From Comamonadaceae bacterium (GTDB taxonomy: Bacteria > Pseudomonadota > Gammaproteobacteria > Burkholderiales > Burkholderiaceae_C): DNA of 64,000 bases. The notes under the pieces were generated by a model. That model made no database searches. It saw only the letters and a program-made list of their open reading frames with translations, and was not told where the DNA came from. Positions 17,195-25,566 of the stretch are shown piece after piece; the first letter of the stretch is position 1; every line of letters begins with the position of its first letter. The stretch is taken from NCBI GenBank assembly GCA_027484575.1, contig JAIXSQ010000014.1, forward strand, positions 1 to 64,000. Direction: 5' to 3'. A program made the translations under genes and the position numbers.

Positions 17195-18157
17195 TCAGGG
17201 CTGGTAGCCCGAGTTGCGCACCACCGGCGCCCACTGGGCGCGGTAGGCGCGCAGCATGGCCTCGGTGGCGGCGCGGCCGTTGGCCACCGGGGTCATGCGT
17301 GCGTCGGCGAAGCGGCGCTGCACGGCCGGGTCCTTCATCGCGGTGACGATGGCGTCGGCGTACTTGTCGACCTGCGCCTTGGGCATGCCGGCCGGCGCGA
17401 AGAAGGCGTTCCAGCCGGTCGCCACCAGGTCCAGGCCGGCCTCGCGAAAGGTGGGCACCTGCGGCGACCACGGCGAGCGCTTGGCGCCCGACGTCGCCAG
17501 CACCCGCAGCTTGCCGGCCTCGTGCTGGGGCAGCAGGGTCTCGAAGGTGTCGAACGCGGCGGGCACCTGGCCGCCCAGCAGGTCGCTGATCAGCGGCGCC
17601 GAGCCGCGGTAGCCCACCACCTGGGCGGGCACGCCGGCCTTCTGGCCGGTCATGAGGGCGAAGAAGTGCGGCAGGCTGCCGGTGGCCGGCACGCCGAAGT
17701 TGGCCTTCTCGGGATTGGCGCGCAGCCAGGCCAGCAGGTGGTTGAGCTCGCGCACCGGCACGGCCGCGCCCACGGCCAGGCCGAACTCGTAGTCGTTGAC
17801 GTGCGCCACCGGCTGGTAGTCGCGCTCGGGGTCGTAGCCGTTGTCCTTGAACACCAGCGGCGCCACCACCATCACCGCCGGGTTGGCCACCAGCAGCGTG
17901 GGCTGGCTGGCCGGCGCGGCCCTGACCTGCTGGGCCGCCAGCCGGCCGCCGGCGCCGGTGCGGTTCTCGACCACCACCGCCATGCCCAGGGCCGACTGCA
18001 GCCTCTCGCCCACGATCCGCGCCACCCGGTCGGTGCTGCCGCCGGGTGCATAGGGCACGACCAGCCGCAGCGTCTCGGCGCCCTGGGCGCGCGCGGCACC
18101 GGTGGCGCCGGCCAGCGGCAGGGCGGCCAGGGCGGCGGTGAAGTGGCGGCGTTGCAT
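17195..18157 (-). CDS. Bug-family (TctC) substrate-binding protein
   Basis: A 320-residue periplasmic receptor with a signal peptide ending near AARAQG (MQRRHFTAALAALPLAGATGAARAQ). Family blocks: LRLVVPYAPGGSTDRVARIVGERL, VVVENRTGAGGRLAAQQV, and FGVPATGSLPHFFALM. It is closer in style to the 8328 gene (shared GSLPHFF) than to its neighbour at 16179, so the pair is not a recent tandem duplication. It is first in the leftward Bug-Bug-sulfatase operon and divergent from marR, whose operator probably controls it. Confidence 0.92.
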   Translation of the reverse strand: MQRRHFTAALAALPLAGATGAARAQGAETLRLVVPYAPGGSTDRVARIVGERLQSALGMAVVVENRTGAGGRLAAQQVRAAPASQPTLLVANPAVMVVAPLVFKDNGYDPERDYQPVAHVNDYEFGLAVGAAVPVRELNHLLAWLRANPEKANFGVPATGSLPHFFALMTGQKAGVPAQVVGYRGSAPLISDLLGGQVPAAFDTFETLLPQHEAGKLRVLATSGAKRSPWSPQVPTFREAGLDLVATGWNAFFAPAGMPKAQVDKYADAIVTAMKDPAVQRRFADARMTPVANGRAATEAMLRAYRAQWAPVVRNSGYQP

Positions 18158-18221
18158 CGTCTGTCTCCTCGGGCGGGCGCAGGGCGCCCCGTGGCGACGA
18201 TTCTGGGGCGGCGACAATCGA

Positions 18222-18234
18222 TTGATCTAATCAA
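18222..18234. promoter_or_regulatory. Candidate MarR operator (TTGAT-N3-ATCAA)
   Basis: A perfect inverted repeat TTGAT-CTA-ATCAA lies 2 bp before the marR start codon. It sits in the 79-bp divergent region shared with the Bug-Bug-sulfatase operon. MarR proteins bind such short dyads, commonly with TTGA-type arms. A nearby GACAAT (18213-18218) could be a -10 element. Occupancy would block marR and probably the divergent operon. Confidence 0.65.
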
Positions 18235-18236
18235 CC

Positions 18237-18761
18237 ATGCCCCGCGCAAACCCTGATCGCCTGCGGGCCCCCGAGGGCCTGGACGACCTGCTGCTGTACC
18301 GCCTGTCGCGCCTGCAGGCGGTGGCCGGCAGCATGGTGGTGCGGGTCTGCGAGGGCCGCTACGGCATCACCCGCCGCGAATGGCGGCTGCTGGCCCTGCT
18401 GGTCGAGCAGCCGGGGCTGCAGCCCTCGCAGCTGGCCGACAAGGCCGGCCTGGACCGGGCCCGCACCTCGCGGGCGGTGGGCTCGCTGGTGGACAAGCAG
18501 CTGGTCGAGCGCATCGCCGGCGTCGCGGACCGGCGGCAGGCGACGCTGCAGCCGACGGCGCGCGGGCTCGCCATCGCCGAGGAGATGTTCCCGCTCGTGC
18601 GCGCGCTGAATGCCGAACTGCTGACCGCACTGGACGACGGCGAGGTCGCCGTGCTGGATGCGGCGCTGGACCGCCTCCAGGCGCAGGCCGGGCGCATGGC
18701 CGCGGAAGCGGTGCTGCCGAAGGCGGATCGGCGGCGGGGGAAGGCGGCGCGGGGCGGCTGA
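18237..18761 (+). CDS. MarR-family transcriptional regulator
   Basis: A 174-residue winged-helix repressor. The helix-turn-helix lies around residues 55-85 (PSQLADKAGLDRARTSRAVGSLVDKQLVERI). The wing ADRRQATLQPTARG follows. Dimerisation helices occupy both ends. The C-terminus is basic (KADRRRGKAARGG). No clear ribosome site precedes the ATG and the operator lies immediately upstream, so the mRNA may be nearly leaderless. Divergent from the Bug-Bug-sulfatase operon, which it probably represses until a small aromatic or carboxylic ligand binds. Confidence 0.92.
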   Translation: MPRANPDRLRAPEGLDDLLLYRLSRLQAVAGSMVVRVCEGRYGITRREWRLLALLVEQPGLQPSQLADKAGLDRARTSRAVGSLVDKQLVERIAGVADRRQATLQPTARGLAIAEEMFPLVRALNAELLTALDDGEVAVLDAALDRLQAQAGRMAAEAVLPKADRRRGKAARGG

Positions 18762-18772
18762 GCCACCGCATC

Positions 18773-18859
18773 GTCATCCCGGCGAAGGCCGGGATCCAGT
18801 GACGTGCCTCGTGCGCGTGCCAGCCGACGTCACCGGGCCCCGGCCTGCGCCGGGGCGAC
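18773..18859. repeat. Paired-palindrome intergenic repeat, copy 4
   Basis: CATCCCGGCGAAGGCCGGGAT followed after about 40 bp by CCCCGGCCTGCGCCGGGG, with GTGAC and GTCAC at the inner edges. This is the most regular single copy in the window. It occupies the gap between the convergent marR and lysR genes. Confidence 0.87.
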
Positions 18860-18870
18860 GCGTGGATCGC

Positions 18871-19770
18871 TCAGCGCCCGAACACCTCCGTCACGACCCC
18901 CCGCAGCCACACGTTCCCCGGCTCCGCCTCGAAGCGCCGGCTCCAGTGCAGCGACACCGGGAACGCGCGGCCGGTGAGCGGGGGTTCCACGATCGCGTAA
19001 TCCCCGCCGGCGGCAAAGCCTTCGGCGATGTTGCGGGGCATCACCACCGCCAGGTCGGTCGCCCGCACGATGTCGGGCAGCACGGTGAAGTGCTCGGTGG
19101 TCAGCCGCACCCGGTCCTCGGCCTGCAGGCGCTGCAGCAGGCGCAGGGTGTCGCCATGGCTGCGCACGGCCACGTACTCCAGGCCGCGCAGGGCCTGGCG
19201 CAGCTTCGCGCCGGTGGGCAGCCGGCGCAGGAAGGGATGGCCGGCGCGCAGCAGCACCACGTAGCGGTCGCGCAGCAGCTCCACGTGCCGCATGCCCTGC
19301 ACCATGGGCAGGAAGCCGAAGGCGAAGTCGATGCGGCCGGCGTCCAGCGCGTCGGCGATCTCGCCGCGCGGCAGCGGCAGGGTCTCCAACCGCACGCCCG
19401 GCGCCTGCTCGCGCAGCGCCACCATCAGCTCGGGCAAAAAGCGCCCCTCGCCGATGTCGCTCATGTGCAGGCGGAAGCAGCGCTGGGAGGTGGCGGCGTC
19501 GAAGACGGCGCCCTCCCCCAGCGCCAGCGCCAGGGTGGCCAGGGCGCTGGCCACCGCGGGGGCCAGGCGCTCGGCCTTGGGCGTGGGCCGCACGCCCCCG
19601 GGGGCGCGCATGAACAGGGGGTCGTGGATCAGCGCGCGCAGCCGGCTCAGGCCCTGGCTGGCCGCCGGCTGGGTCAGGCCCAGGCGTTCGGCGGCGCGGC
19701 TGACGCTGCGCGCGGCGTACACCGCATCGAACAGCCGCAGCAGGTTGAGGTCGACGGTGTCCAGATGCAT
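18871..19770 (-). CDS. LysR-family transcriptional regulator
   Basis: A 299-residue regulator from the ATG at 19770 (MHLDTVDLNLLRLFDAVYAARS). In-frame ATGs at 19779 and further upstream are possible but extend beyond the usual family start. The HTH is at residues about 18-40 (SVSRAAERLGLTQPAASQGLSRLR), followed by the PBP2-like effector domain. It is divergent from the IorA/IorB operon with a 88-bp gap. That gap contains a short repeated ATGCAT sequence next to the start (19765-19770 and 19774-19779). It is probably the regulator of that operon. Confidence 0.9.
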   Translation of the reverse strand: MHLDTVDLNLLRLFDAVYAARSVSRAAERLGLTQPAASQGLSRLRALIHDPLFMRAPGGVRPTPKAERLAPAVASALATLALALGEGAVFDAATSQRCFRLHMSDIGEGRFLPELMVALREQAPGVRLETLPLPRGEIADALDAGRIDFAFGFLPMVQGMRHVELLRDRYVVLLRAGHPFLRRLPTGAKLRQALRGLEYVAVRSHGDTLRLLQRLQAEDRVRLTTEHFTVLPDIVRATDLAVVMPRNIAEGFAAGGDYAIVEPPLTGRAFPVSLHWSRRFEAEPGNVWLRGVVTEVFGR

Positions 19771-19858
19771 TGGATGCATGTCGCTTAGTCGGCTCATTGT
19801 ATTGATGGATATCCCGCGCGCCGCCACACTCCGCGCTCCAGCCACGGATCACCCCCTC

Positions 19859-22012
19859 ATGGAAGTCTCGTTCAGCAAGGAAATCGAAGCGCTGCGCCTG
19901 GGCGACGGCGACACCTTCCACGGCGAGGGCATCCTCGCCATCACCAAGGCGCTGCTGCAGTCGGGCGTGGCCTACATCGGCGGCTACCAGGGCGCGCCGG
20001 TGTCGCACCTGCTGGACGTGATGGTGCAGGCCAAGCCCTGGCTCGACACGCTGGGCGTGCACGTCGAGGCCTGCTCCAACGAGGCCTCGGCCGCCGCGAT
20101 GCTGGGCGCCTCGATCCACTACCCGCTGCGCGGCGCGGTCACCTGGAAGTCCATCGTGGGCACCAACGTGGCCTCCGACGCGCTGTCCAACCTGGCCTCG
20201 CCGGGCGTGACCGGCGGCGCGCTGATCGTGGTGGGCGAGGACTACGGCGAGGGCGCCTCGGTCATCCAGGAGCGCACGCATGCCTACGCGCTCAAGTCCA
20301 CCATGGCCCTGCTCGATCCGCGGCCCGACCTGCCGCAGATGGTGAAGATGGTCGAGCACGGCTTCGCGCTGTCCGAGGCGTCGAACATGCCGGCCATCCT
20401 GGAGCTGCGCATCCGCGCCTGCCACGTGCGCGGCAGCTTCGCGGCCAAGGACAACGTGCCGCCGGCGGTGTCCACCCGCCAGCTGATGGCCGACCCGGCG
20501 CGCTTCGACTACGACCGGCTGGCCCACCCGCCCGTCACCTTCCGGCACGAGAAGCTCAAGACCGAGCAGCGCATCCCGGCAGCGCGCCGCTACATCGTCG
20601 AGCACGGCCTGAACGAGCTGATGCCCGGCGAGCACGCGCAGCTGGGCATCGTGGTGCAGGGCGGCATGTACAACGCCCTGGTCAAGGCGCTGCAGCAGCT
20701 GGGCCTGGCCGATGCCTTCGGCGCCAGCCGCATCCCGCTGCTGGTGCTCAACGTCACCTACCCGCTGGTGCCCGAGCAGCTGGCCGACTTCTGCGTCGGC
20801 AAGCAGGCGGTGCTGGTGGTCGAGGAAGGCCAGCCCGAGTACATCGAGCAGGAGATCGCCACCCACCTGCGCCGGCGCGACATCCAGACGAAGCTGCACG
20901 GCAAGGACCTGCTGCCCATGGGCGGCGAGTACTCGGTGGAGGTGCTGGCGCAGGGACTGCGCCAGTTCGCGGCCGGCGTGCTGGCCGACGACGCGGCGCA
21001 GGCGGCCGACCGCTGGCTGGCCGGCAACCGCGCCCGCCGCGCCGAGGCTCCGGCCGTGCTGCAGCAGCCGCTGCCCGCGCGCCCGCCCAGCTTCTGCGTG
21101 GGCTGCCCCGAGCGGCCGGTGTTCTCGGCGCTCAAGCTGGCGCAGCAGCAGGTGGGGCAGGTGCACGTGGCCGCCGACATCGGCTGCCACGCCTTCGGCA
21201 CCTTCGAGCCCTTCTCCACCGGCCACTCGATCCTGGGCTACGGCATGTCGCTGGCCAGCCGCGCCGGCGTCTCGCCGATGATGCAGCGGCGCACGCTGGC
21301 CATCATGGGCGACGGGGGCTTCTGGCACAACGGCCTGCTCACCGGCGTGCAGAGCGCGCTGTTCAACGGCGACGACGCGGTGCTGCTGATCTTCAAGAAC
21401 GGCTACACCTCGGCCACCGGCACGCAGGACATCATCTCCACGCCGGAAGACGAGGCCAAGGCCGCCGTCTCCGACAAGGCGACCAGCCTGGCCCACACCA
21501 ACCAGACCATCGAGCAGACGCTGGGCGGCCTGGGCGTCAAGTGGATGCGCACGGTGCACACCTACGAGGTCGAGGCGATGCGCCGCACGCTGATCGAGGC
21601 CTTCACCAGCGACTTCGACGGCCTGAAGGTGATCGTGGCCGAGGGCGAGTGCCAGCTGGAGCGCCAGCGGCGCCTCAAGCCCTGGATCGCCGACCTGCTG
21701 CGCAAGGGTGAGCGGGTGGTGAAGGTGAAGTACGGGGTCGACGAGGACGTGTGCAACGGCGACCACGCCTGCATCCGCCTGTCGGGCTGCCCCACGCTGA
21801 CGCTCAAGGACAACCCCGACCCGCTGAAGGTCGACCCGGTGGCCACCGTGGTCGACGGCTGCGTGGGCTGCGGCCTGTGCGGCGCCAACGCGCATGCGGC
21901 CACGCTGTGCCCCAGCTTCTACCGCGCCGAGGTGGTCAAGCACCCGCGCTGGCACGAGCGCCTGTTCGACACCCTGCGCGGCGCCGTGGTGCGCGCGCTG
22001 CAAACCGCCTGA
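19859..22012 (+). CDS. Indolepyruvate ferredoxin oxidoreductase alpha-like subunit (TPP enzyme with C-terminal Fe-S domain)
   Basis: A 717-residue large subunit of a 2-oxoacid:ferredoxin oxidoreductase that decarboxylates aryl pyruvates to aryl-acetyl-CoA. The N-terminal pyruvate-binding domain includes GGYQGAPVSHLLD. The TPP site is in the middle/C-terminal half (MGDGGFWHNGLLTGVQSALFNGDDAVLLIFKN). A CxxC precedes it (SFCVGCPERPVF). The C-terminus carries a ferredoxin-like cluster, CVGCGLCGANAHAATLCP, plus a less regular Cys set before it. It starts with MEVSFSKEIEALRLGDG and is followed 3 bp later by the beta subunit gene. Substrate preference is inferred from the family only. Confidence 0.88.
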   Translation: MEVSFSKEIEALRLGDGDTFHGEGILAITKALLQSGVAYIGGYQGAPVSHLLDVMVQAKPWLDTLGVHVEACSNEASAAAMLGASIHYPLRGAVTWKSIVGTNVASDALSNLASPGVTGGALIVVGEDYGEGASVIQERTHAYALKSTMALLDPRPDLPQMVKMVEHGFALSEASNMPAILELRIRACHVRGSFAAKDNVPPAVSTRQLMADPARFDYDRLAHPPVTFRHEKLKTEQRIPAARRYIVEHGLNELMPGEHAQLGIVVQGGMYNALVKALQQLGLADAFGASRIPLLVLNVTYPLVPEQLADFCVGKQAVLVVEEGQPEYIEQEIATHLRRRDIQTKLHGKDLLPMGGEYSVEVLAQGLRQFAAGVLADDAAQAADRWLAGNRARRAEAPAVLQQPLPARPPSFCVGCPERPVFSALKLAQQQVGQVHVAADIGCHAFGTFEPFSTGHSILGYGMSLASRAGVSPMMQRRTLAIMGDGGFWHNGLLTGVQSALFNGDDAVLLIFKNGYTSATGTQDIISTPEDEAKAAVSDKATSLAHTNQTIEQTLGGLGVKWMRTVHTYEVEAMRRTLIEAFTSDFDGLKVIVAEGECQLERQRRLKPWIADLLRKGERVVKVKYGVDEDVCNGDHACIRLSGCPTLTLKDNPDPLKVDPVATVVDGCVGCGLCGANAHAATLCPSFYRAEVVKHPRWHERLFDTLRGAVVRALQTA

Positions 22013-22015
22013 ACC

Positions 22016-23617
22016 ATGTCCCTCCCCGACCGTCCCATCACCCTGCTGGTCTGCGCCCTCGGCGGCGAAGGCGGGGGCGTGCTCACCGACTGGCTGGTCG
22101 AGGCCGCGCGCCTGGCCGGCTACCCGGTGCAGGCCACCTCGATCCCCGGCGTGGCGCAACGCACCGGCGCCACCACCTACTACCTCGAGCTCTACCCGGT
22201 GCCGCTGGCGCAGCTGGGCGGCCGCCGGCCGGTGTTCGGCCTCAGCCCGGTGCCCGGCGCGCTCGACGCGCTGGTGTCGTCCGAGCTGCTGGAGACCGCG
22301 CGCCAGGTGGGCAACGGCATGGCCTCGCCCGAGCGCACGCTGGTGCTCAGCTCCAGCGCGCGGCTGCTCACCACCGCCGAGCGCATGCAGCCCGGCGACG
22401 GCCGCGCCGACGCGCAGCAGCTGGTGGCGCTGATCCAGCGCCAGGCGCGCGCGCACCAGGTGTTCGACATGAACGCCCTGGCCAAGGAGTGCGGCACCGT
22501 CGTCAGTGCGGTGCTGCTGGGCGCCATCGCCGGCAGCGGGCTGCTGCCGATCGAGCGCCGGTACTACGAGCAGGCGATCGGCGACAAGGGCGCCGCGGCC
22601 GCGGCCAGCCGGCGCGGTTTCGACAGGGCCTGTGCGCTGGTCGCGCAGCACCGCACGCAGGCGGCCTTCGTCGAGCAGTTGCTCCAGCCCGGGACACCGG
22701 CCGCACCGGCCCACCCCGCCGCAGCCGCCCTGCCCGCCGCGGTGGCGGCCCTGCCCGCGCCCGTGCGCGAGTTCGCGGCCCTGGGCCATGCCCGGCTGGT
22801 CGACTACCAGGATGCGGCCTACGCCGCCCTGTACCTGCGCCGGCTCGACGCCGTGCTGCAGGCCGAGCGCGCCGCCGATCCGCAGGGCGCGCAGGGCTGG
22901 GCCGTCAGCCGCGAGATGGCCCGCTGGCTGGCGCTGTGGATGGCCTTCGACGACATCGTGCGGGTGGCCGACCTCAAGAGCCGCGCCAGCCGCCGCGACC
23001 GCGTCGCGCGCGAGGTGCAGGCCGGCGAGGCCGACCTGCTGCGCATCTGGGACCACTTCAAGCCCGGCGCGCCCGAGTTCGCCGCGCTGCTGCCGCCCTC
23101 GCTGGCGCAGCGGGTGCTGGCGTGGGACCGCCGCCGCGTGGCCGCCGGCCGCGACCCCTGGGCGCTGCCGCTGAAGGTCGGCACCCATGCGGTGGGCGGC
23201 ATGCTGGCGCTGCGCCTGCTGGCCAGCCTCAAGTGGCTGCGCGTGCGCGGCAGCCGCTACGCGAGCGAGCAGGCCATGCTCGAGCGCTGGCTGGACGGCG
23301 TGGTGCAGGGCACCCGCCGCAGCTGGGCCCTGGGCCACGAGATCGCGCTGTGCGGCCGCCTGATCAAGGGCTACGGCGCCACCAACGAGCGCGGCAAGGA
23401 GACGCTGCTGCACGTGCTCGAGCACCTGGCCCACGGCCCCGACGCTGCGGCGGCCGCCACCGCCATCGCCGCCGTGCGCGCCGCCGCGCTGGCCGATGCG
23501 GCCGGCACGAGCCTGGATGCCGCGCTGGTGCGGCACGGCGCGCCGCCGCGGCCGGTGCAGGCGGTGCCGATCCGCTTCGTGCGCAAGCCCAAGGGCGCCG
23601 CGCGCCAGCCCGCCTGA
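22016..23617 (+). CDS. Indolepyruvate oxidoreductase beta-like subunit with C-terminal DUF6537-type extension
   Basis: A 533-residue protein, longer than the roughly 200-residue IorB. The first 200 residues are the gamma-type domain of 2-oxoacid oxidoreductases (LLVCALGGEGGGVLTDWLVEAARLAGY, TSIPGVAQRTGATTYYLEL, FDMNALAKECG). The rest is a helical extension, rich in Arg/Ala, of the kind called DUF6537 in betaproteobacterial enzymes. It would pair with the subunit encoded at 19859. A 40-bp gap separates it from the following Bug gene. Confidence 0.85.
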   Translation: MSLPDRPITLLVCALGGEGGGVLTDWLVEAARLAGYPVQATSIPGVAQRTGATTYYLELYPVPLAQLGGRRPVFGLSPVPGALDALVSSELLETARQVGNGMASPERTLVLSSSARLLTTAERMQPGDGRADAQQLVALIQRQARAHQVFDMNALAKECGTVVSAVLLGAIAGSGLLPIERRYYEQAIGDKGAAAAASRRGFDRACALVAQHRTQAAFVEQLLQPGTPAAPAHPAAAALPAAVAALPAPVREFAALGHARLVDYQDAAYAALYLRRLDAVLQAERAADPQGAQGWAVSREMARWLALWMAFDDIVRVADLKSRASRRDRVAREVQAGEADLLRIWDHFKPGAPEFAALLPPSLAQRVLAWDRRRVAAGRDPWALPLKVGTHAVGGMLALRLLASLKWLRVRGSRYASEQAMLERWLDGVVQGTRRSWALGHEIALCGRLIKGYGATNERGKETLLHVLEHLAHGPDAAAAATAIAAVRAAALADAAGTSLDAALVRHGAPPRPVQAVPIRFVRKPKGAARQPA

Positions 23618-23657
23618 TCCCAGCCACCCGAGCCCATTCGAACGACGAGGAGACGCC

Positions 23658-24644
23658 ATGACCCACCACCGCATCCACCCGACCCGCCGCACGGTGCTGG
23701 CCGCCGCGCTGGGCGCCGCCGCCCTGCCTGCCGTGCAGGCGCAGCCGGCCTGGCCGGGCAAGCCGATCCGGGTGATCGTGAACTTCCCGCCCGGCGGCGC
23801 GGCCGATGCCCTGGCCCGCATGATCAACCTGCCGCTGCAGGAGGCGCTGGGCCAGCCGGTGGTGGTGGAGAACCGCGGCGGCGCGGGCGGCAACATCGGC
23901 GGCGAGGCCGTGGCCAAGTCGCCGGCCGACGGCTACACCTTCCTGATGTCCTCGGGCGGCATGGTGTCGATCAACCCGTTCCTGTACCCGGCCATGCCCT
24001 TCAACCCGTCGCGCGACCTGGTGCCGGTGGCGGCGGTGGCCCGGGTGGCGGTGTACCTGGTCACGCGGCCCGACTTCCCGGCCAGGACGCTGAAGGAATT
24101 CACCGCCTACCTGAAGGCCAACCCCGGCAAGACCTCGTTCGGCTCGCCCGGCAACGGCAGTTCGCCGCACCTGGCCGGCGAGCTGTACAAGTCCATGACC
24201 GACACCTTCGCCGTGCACGTGCCCTACCGCGGCGGCGGCCCGGCGCTGCAAGACCTGCTGGGCAACCAGTTCGACTTCTGGTTCGACCCCGGCGTGGGCC
24301 TGCCGCACGTGCGCTCGGGCCGGCTCAAGCTGCTGGGCGTGGGCAGCCTCAAGCGCTCGCCGCTGTTCCCCGACGTGCCCACGCTCGACGAGGCCGGACT
24401 CAAGGGCTTCGACGCCGATTCCTACTTCGGCCTGTACGCGCCGGCCGGCACGCCGCAGGCCATCGTCACGCGCATGAACACCGAGGTGAACCGCATCCTG
24501 GAGCAGCCGGCCATCAAGGAGCGCATCGTGGCGCTGGGGGGCGAGGCCTCGCCCATGCCGCCGGCCGGCTTCGCGGCCCGCGCCGCCACCGACACGCAGC
24601 GCTTCGGTGCGCTGATCAAGGCCCGCAACATCACCGGGTCCTGA
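23658..24644 (+). CDS. Bug-family (TctC) substrate-binding protein
   Basis: A 328-residue periplasmic receptor. A twin-arginine-like start precedes the hydrophobic stretch (MTHHRIHPTRRTVLAAALGAAALPAVQA). Family blocks: IRVIVNFPPGGAADALARMINL, VVVENRGGAGGNIGGEAVAKSPADG, and SFGSPGNGSSPHLAGELYK. GAGGAGAC lies just upstream of the ATG. It is placed inside the IorAB-monooxygenase-thioesterase operon, so the ligand may be an aryl carboxylate feeding that pathway. Confidence 0.92.
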   Translation: MTHHRIHPTRRTVLAAALGAAALPAVQAQPAWPGKPIRVIVNFPPGGAADALARMINLPLQEALGQPVVVENRGGAGGNIGGEAVAKSPADGYTFLMSSGGMVSINPFLYPAMPFNPSRDLVPVAAVARVAVYLVTRPDFPARTLKEFTAYLKANPGKTSFGSPGNGSSPHLAGELYKSMTDTFAVHVPYRGGGPALQDLLGNQFDFWFDPGVGLPHVRSGRLKLLGVGSLKRSPLFPDVPTLDEAGLKGFDADSYFGLYAPAGTPQAIVTRMNTEVNRILEQPAIKERIVALGGEASPMPPAGFAARAATDTQRFGALIKARNITGS

Positions 24645-24645
24645 C

Positions 24646-24993
24646 GTGATCCTGGAGCTGGTGCGCTTCAGGCACCCGCCGGGCAAGACGCGCGAGGAGC
24701 TGCTGGACGGCGCCCGCGCCGCCCTGCCCCGCTGGCAGGCGAACGAGGCGCTGGTGCGCAAGTACTTCGCCGCCAGCCTGGACCATGCCCACGGACTGGG
24801 TGTGTACCTGTGGCCCACGCTGGCCGATGCCCGCGCGGGCCACGACGCAGCGTGGCGCGCGCAGGCGCAGGCGCGCACCGGCGCTCCGGTGGAGATCACC
24901 TACCATGACCTGCTGCTGGTGCTGGACCACGAACACGCCGGCACCAGCGAGCCGCCACCCTCCCCCGACCTTCCCGACCCCGCCGCACCTTGA
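24646..24993 (+). CDS. Small dimeric alpha/beta-barrel-like protein (YdhR-type, putative)
   Basis: A 115-residue protein from the GTG at 24646, which follows the previous stop by one base. The sequence LELVRFRHPPGKTREELLDGARAALPRWQANEALVRKYF resembles the first beta-alpha unit of YdhR/ABM monooxygenase-like proteins, which act on or bind aromatic compounds. The C-terminus is a Pro-rich tail. No catalytic residues can be named. Its stop overlaps the TTG start of the thioesterase gene (TTGA). The assignment is tentative. Confidence 0.6.
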   Translation: MILELVRFRHPPGKTREELLDGARAALPRWQANEALVRKYFAASLDHAHGLGVYLWPTLADARAGHDAAWRAQAQARTGAPVEITYHDLLLVLDHEHAGTSEPPPSPDLPDPAAP

Positions 24994-25439
24994 GCACCGA
25001 GATCCCCGCCGCCTCCGCCCCCGCCGCCAGCCGCACCGTCACCTACGAGGTGCGGGTCGAGTTCGGCGACTGCGATCCCGCCCGCATCGTCTGGTTTCCG
25101 AACTTCTTCCGCTGGATCGACGCCGCCTCGCGCCACTTCTTCATCGCCTGCGGCGTGCCGCGCTGGGAGGAGACCGAGGCCACGCTGGGCGTGATCGGCA
25201 CGCCGCTGGTGGACACCCACGCGCGCTTCGTCAAGACCGCCACCTACGGCGACCTGCTGCAGGTGCACACCCGCGTGGCCGAATGGCGCGGCAAGAGCTT
25301 CGTGCAGGCCTACCGGGTGATGCGCGGCGACGAACTGCTGCTGGAATGCGAGGAGGTGCGCATCTTCGCGGGCCGCAAGGGCGACGGCGGCATCTACGCG
25401 CTGCCGGTGCCCGAAAGCATCCGCGCGGCCTGCAGCTGA
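24990..25439 (+). CDS. Acyl-CoA thioesterase of the 4-hydroxybenzoyl-CoA thioesterase (hotdog) family
   Basis: A 149-residue protein with the hotdog fold. The motif VEFGDCDPARIVWFPNFFRWIDAASRHFF carries the conserved Asp and the N-terminal end of the central helix typical of 4-HBA-CoA thioesterases. The start codon TTG at 24990 overlaps the upstream stop. An Ala-rich leader of about 15 residues precedes the domain. It would release a free acid from an aryl-CoA. Following an aryl-pyruvate oxidoreductase, this could hydrolyse the arylacetyl-CoA product or protect against CoA trapping. Confidence 0.88.
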   Translation: MSTEIPAASAPAASRTVTYEVRVEFGDCDPARIVWFPNFFRWIDAASRHFFIACGVPRWEETEATLGVIGTPLVDTHARFVKTATYGDLLQVHTRVAEWRGKSFVQAYRVMRGDELLLECEEVRIFAGRKGDGGIYALPVPESIRAACS

Positions 25440-25450
25440 GCTGATCCACC

Positions 25451-25525
25451 GTCATGCCCGCGCAGGCGGGCATCCACGATGAGGCGCAGTGCCCGTGCAT
25501 GGGTCCCCGCCTGCGCGGGGACGAC
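25451..25525. repeat. Paired-palindrome intergenic repeat, copy 5
   Basis: CATGCCCGCGCAGGCGGGCAT, a short spacer, then TCCCCGCCTGCGCGGGGA. The first palindrome uses the GCCCGC variant also seen inside the 133-bp tandem units near 8 kb. It lies between the convergent thioesterase and glycerate kinase genes. Confidence 0.82.
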
Positions 25526-25566
25526 GGGTTCCTGCGCCCGTCATGCCAGGGGACGACGGGCCCAGG

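Noticed and set aside
17144..17195. Recent tandem duplication of the two Bug genes at 16.2-18.2 kb
   Set aside because: The two proteins differ in most blocks (for example SGSPGHLAAEL versus TGSLPHFFALM), so they are distant paralogues placed together.
18830..23917. A 1695-residue open frame on the minus strand across lysR, iorA and iorB
   Set aside because: It is antisense to clear IorA/IorB genes with family motifs; its translation is low-complexity (His/Arg/Gly/Ala-rich), a typical by-product of high GC with few stop codons.
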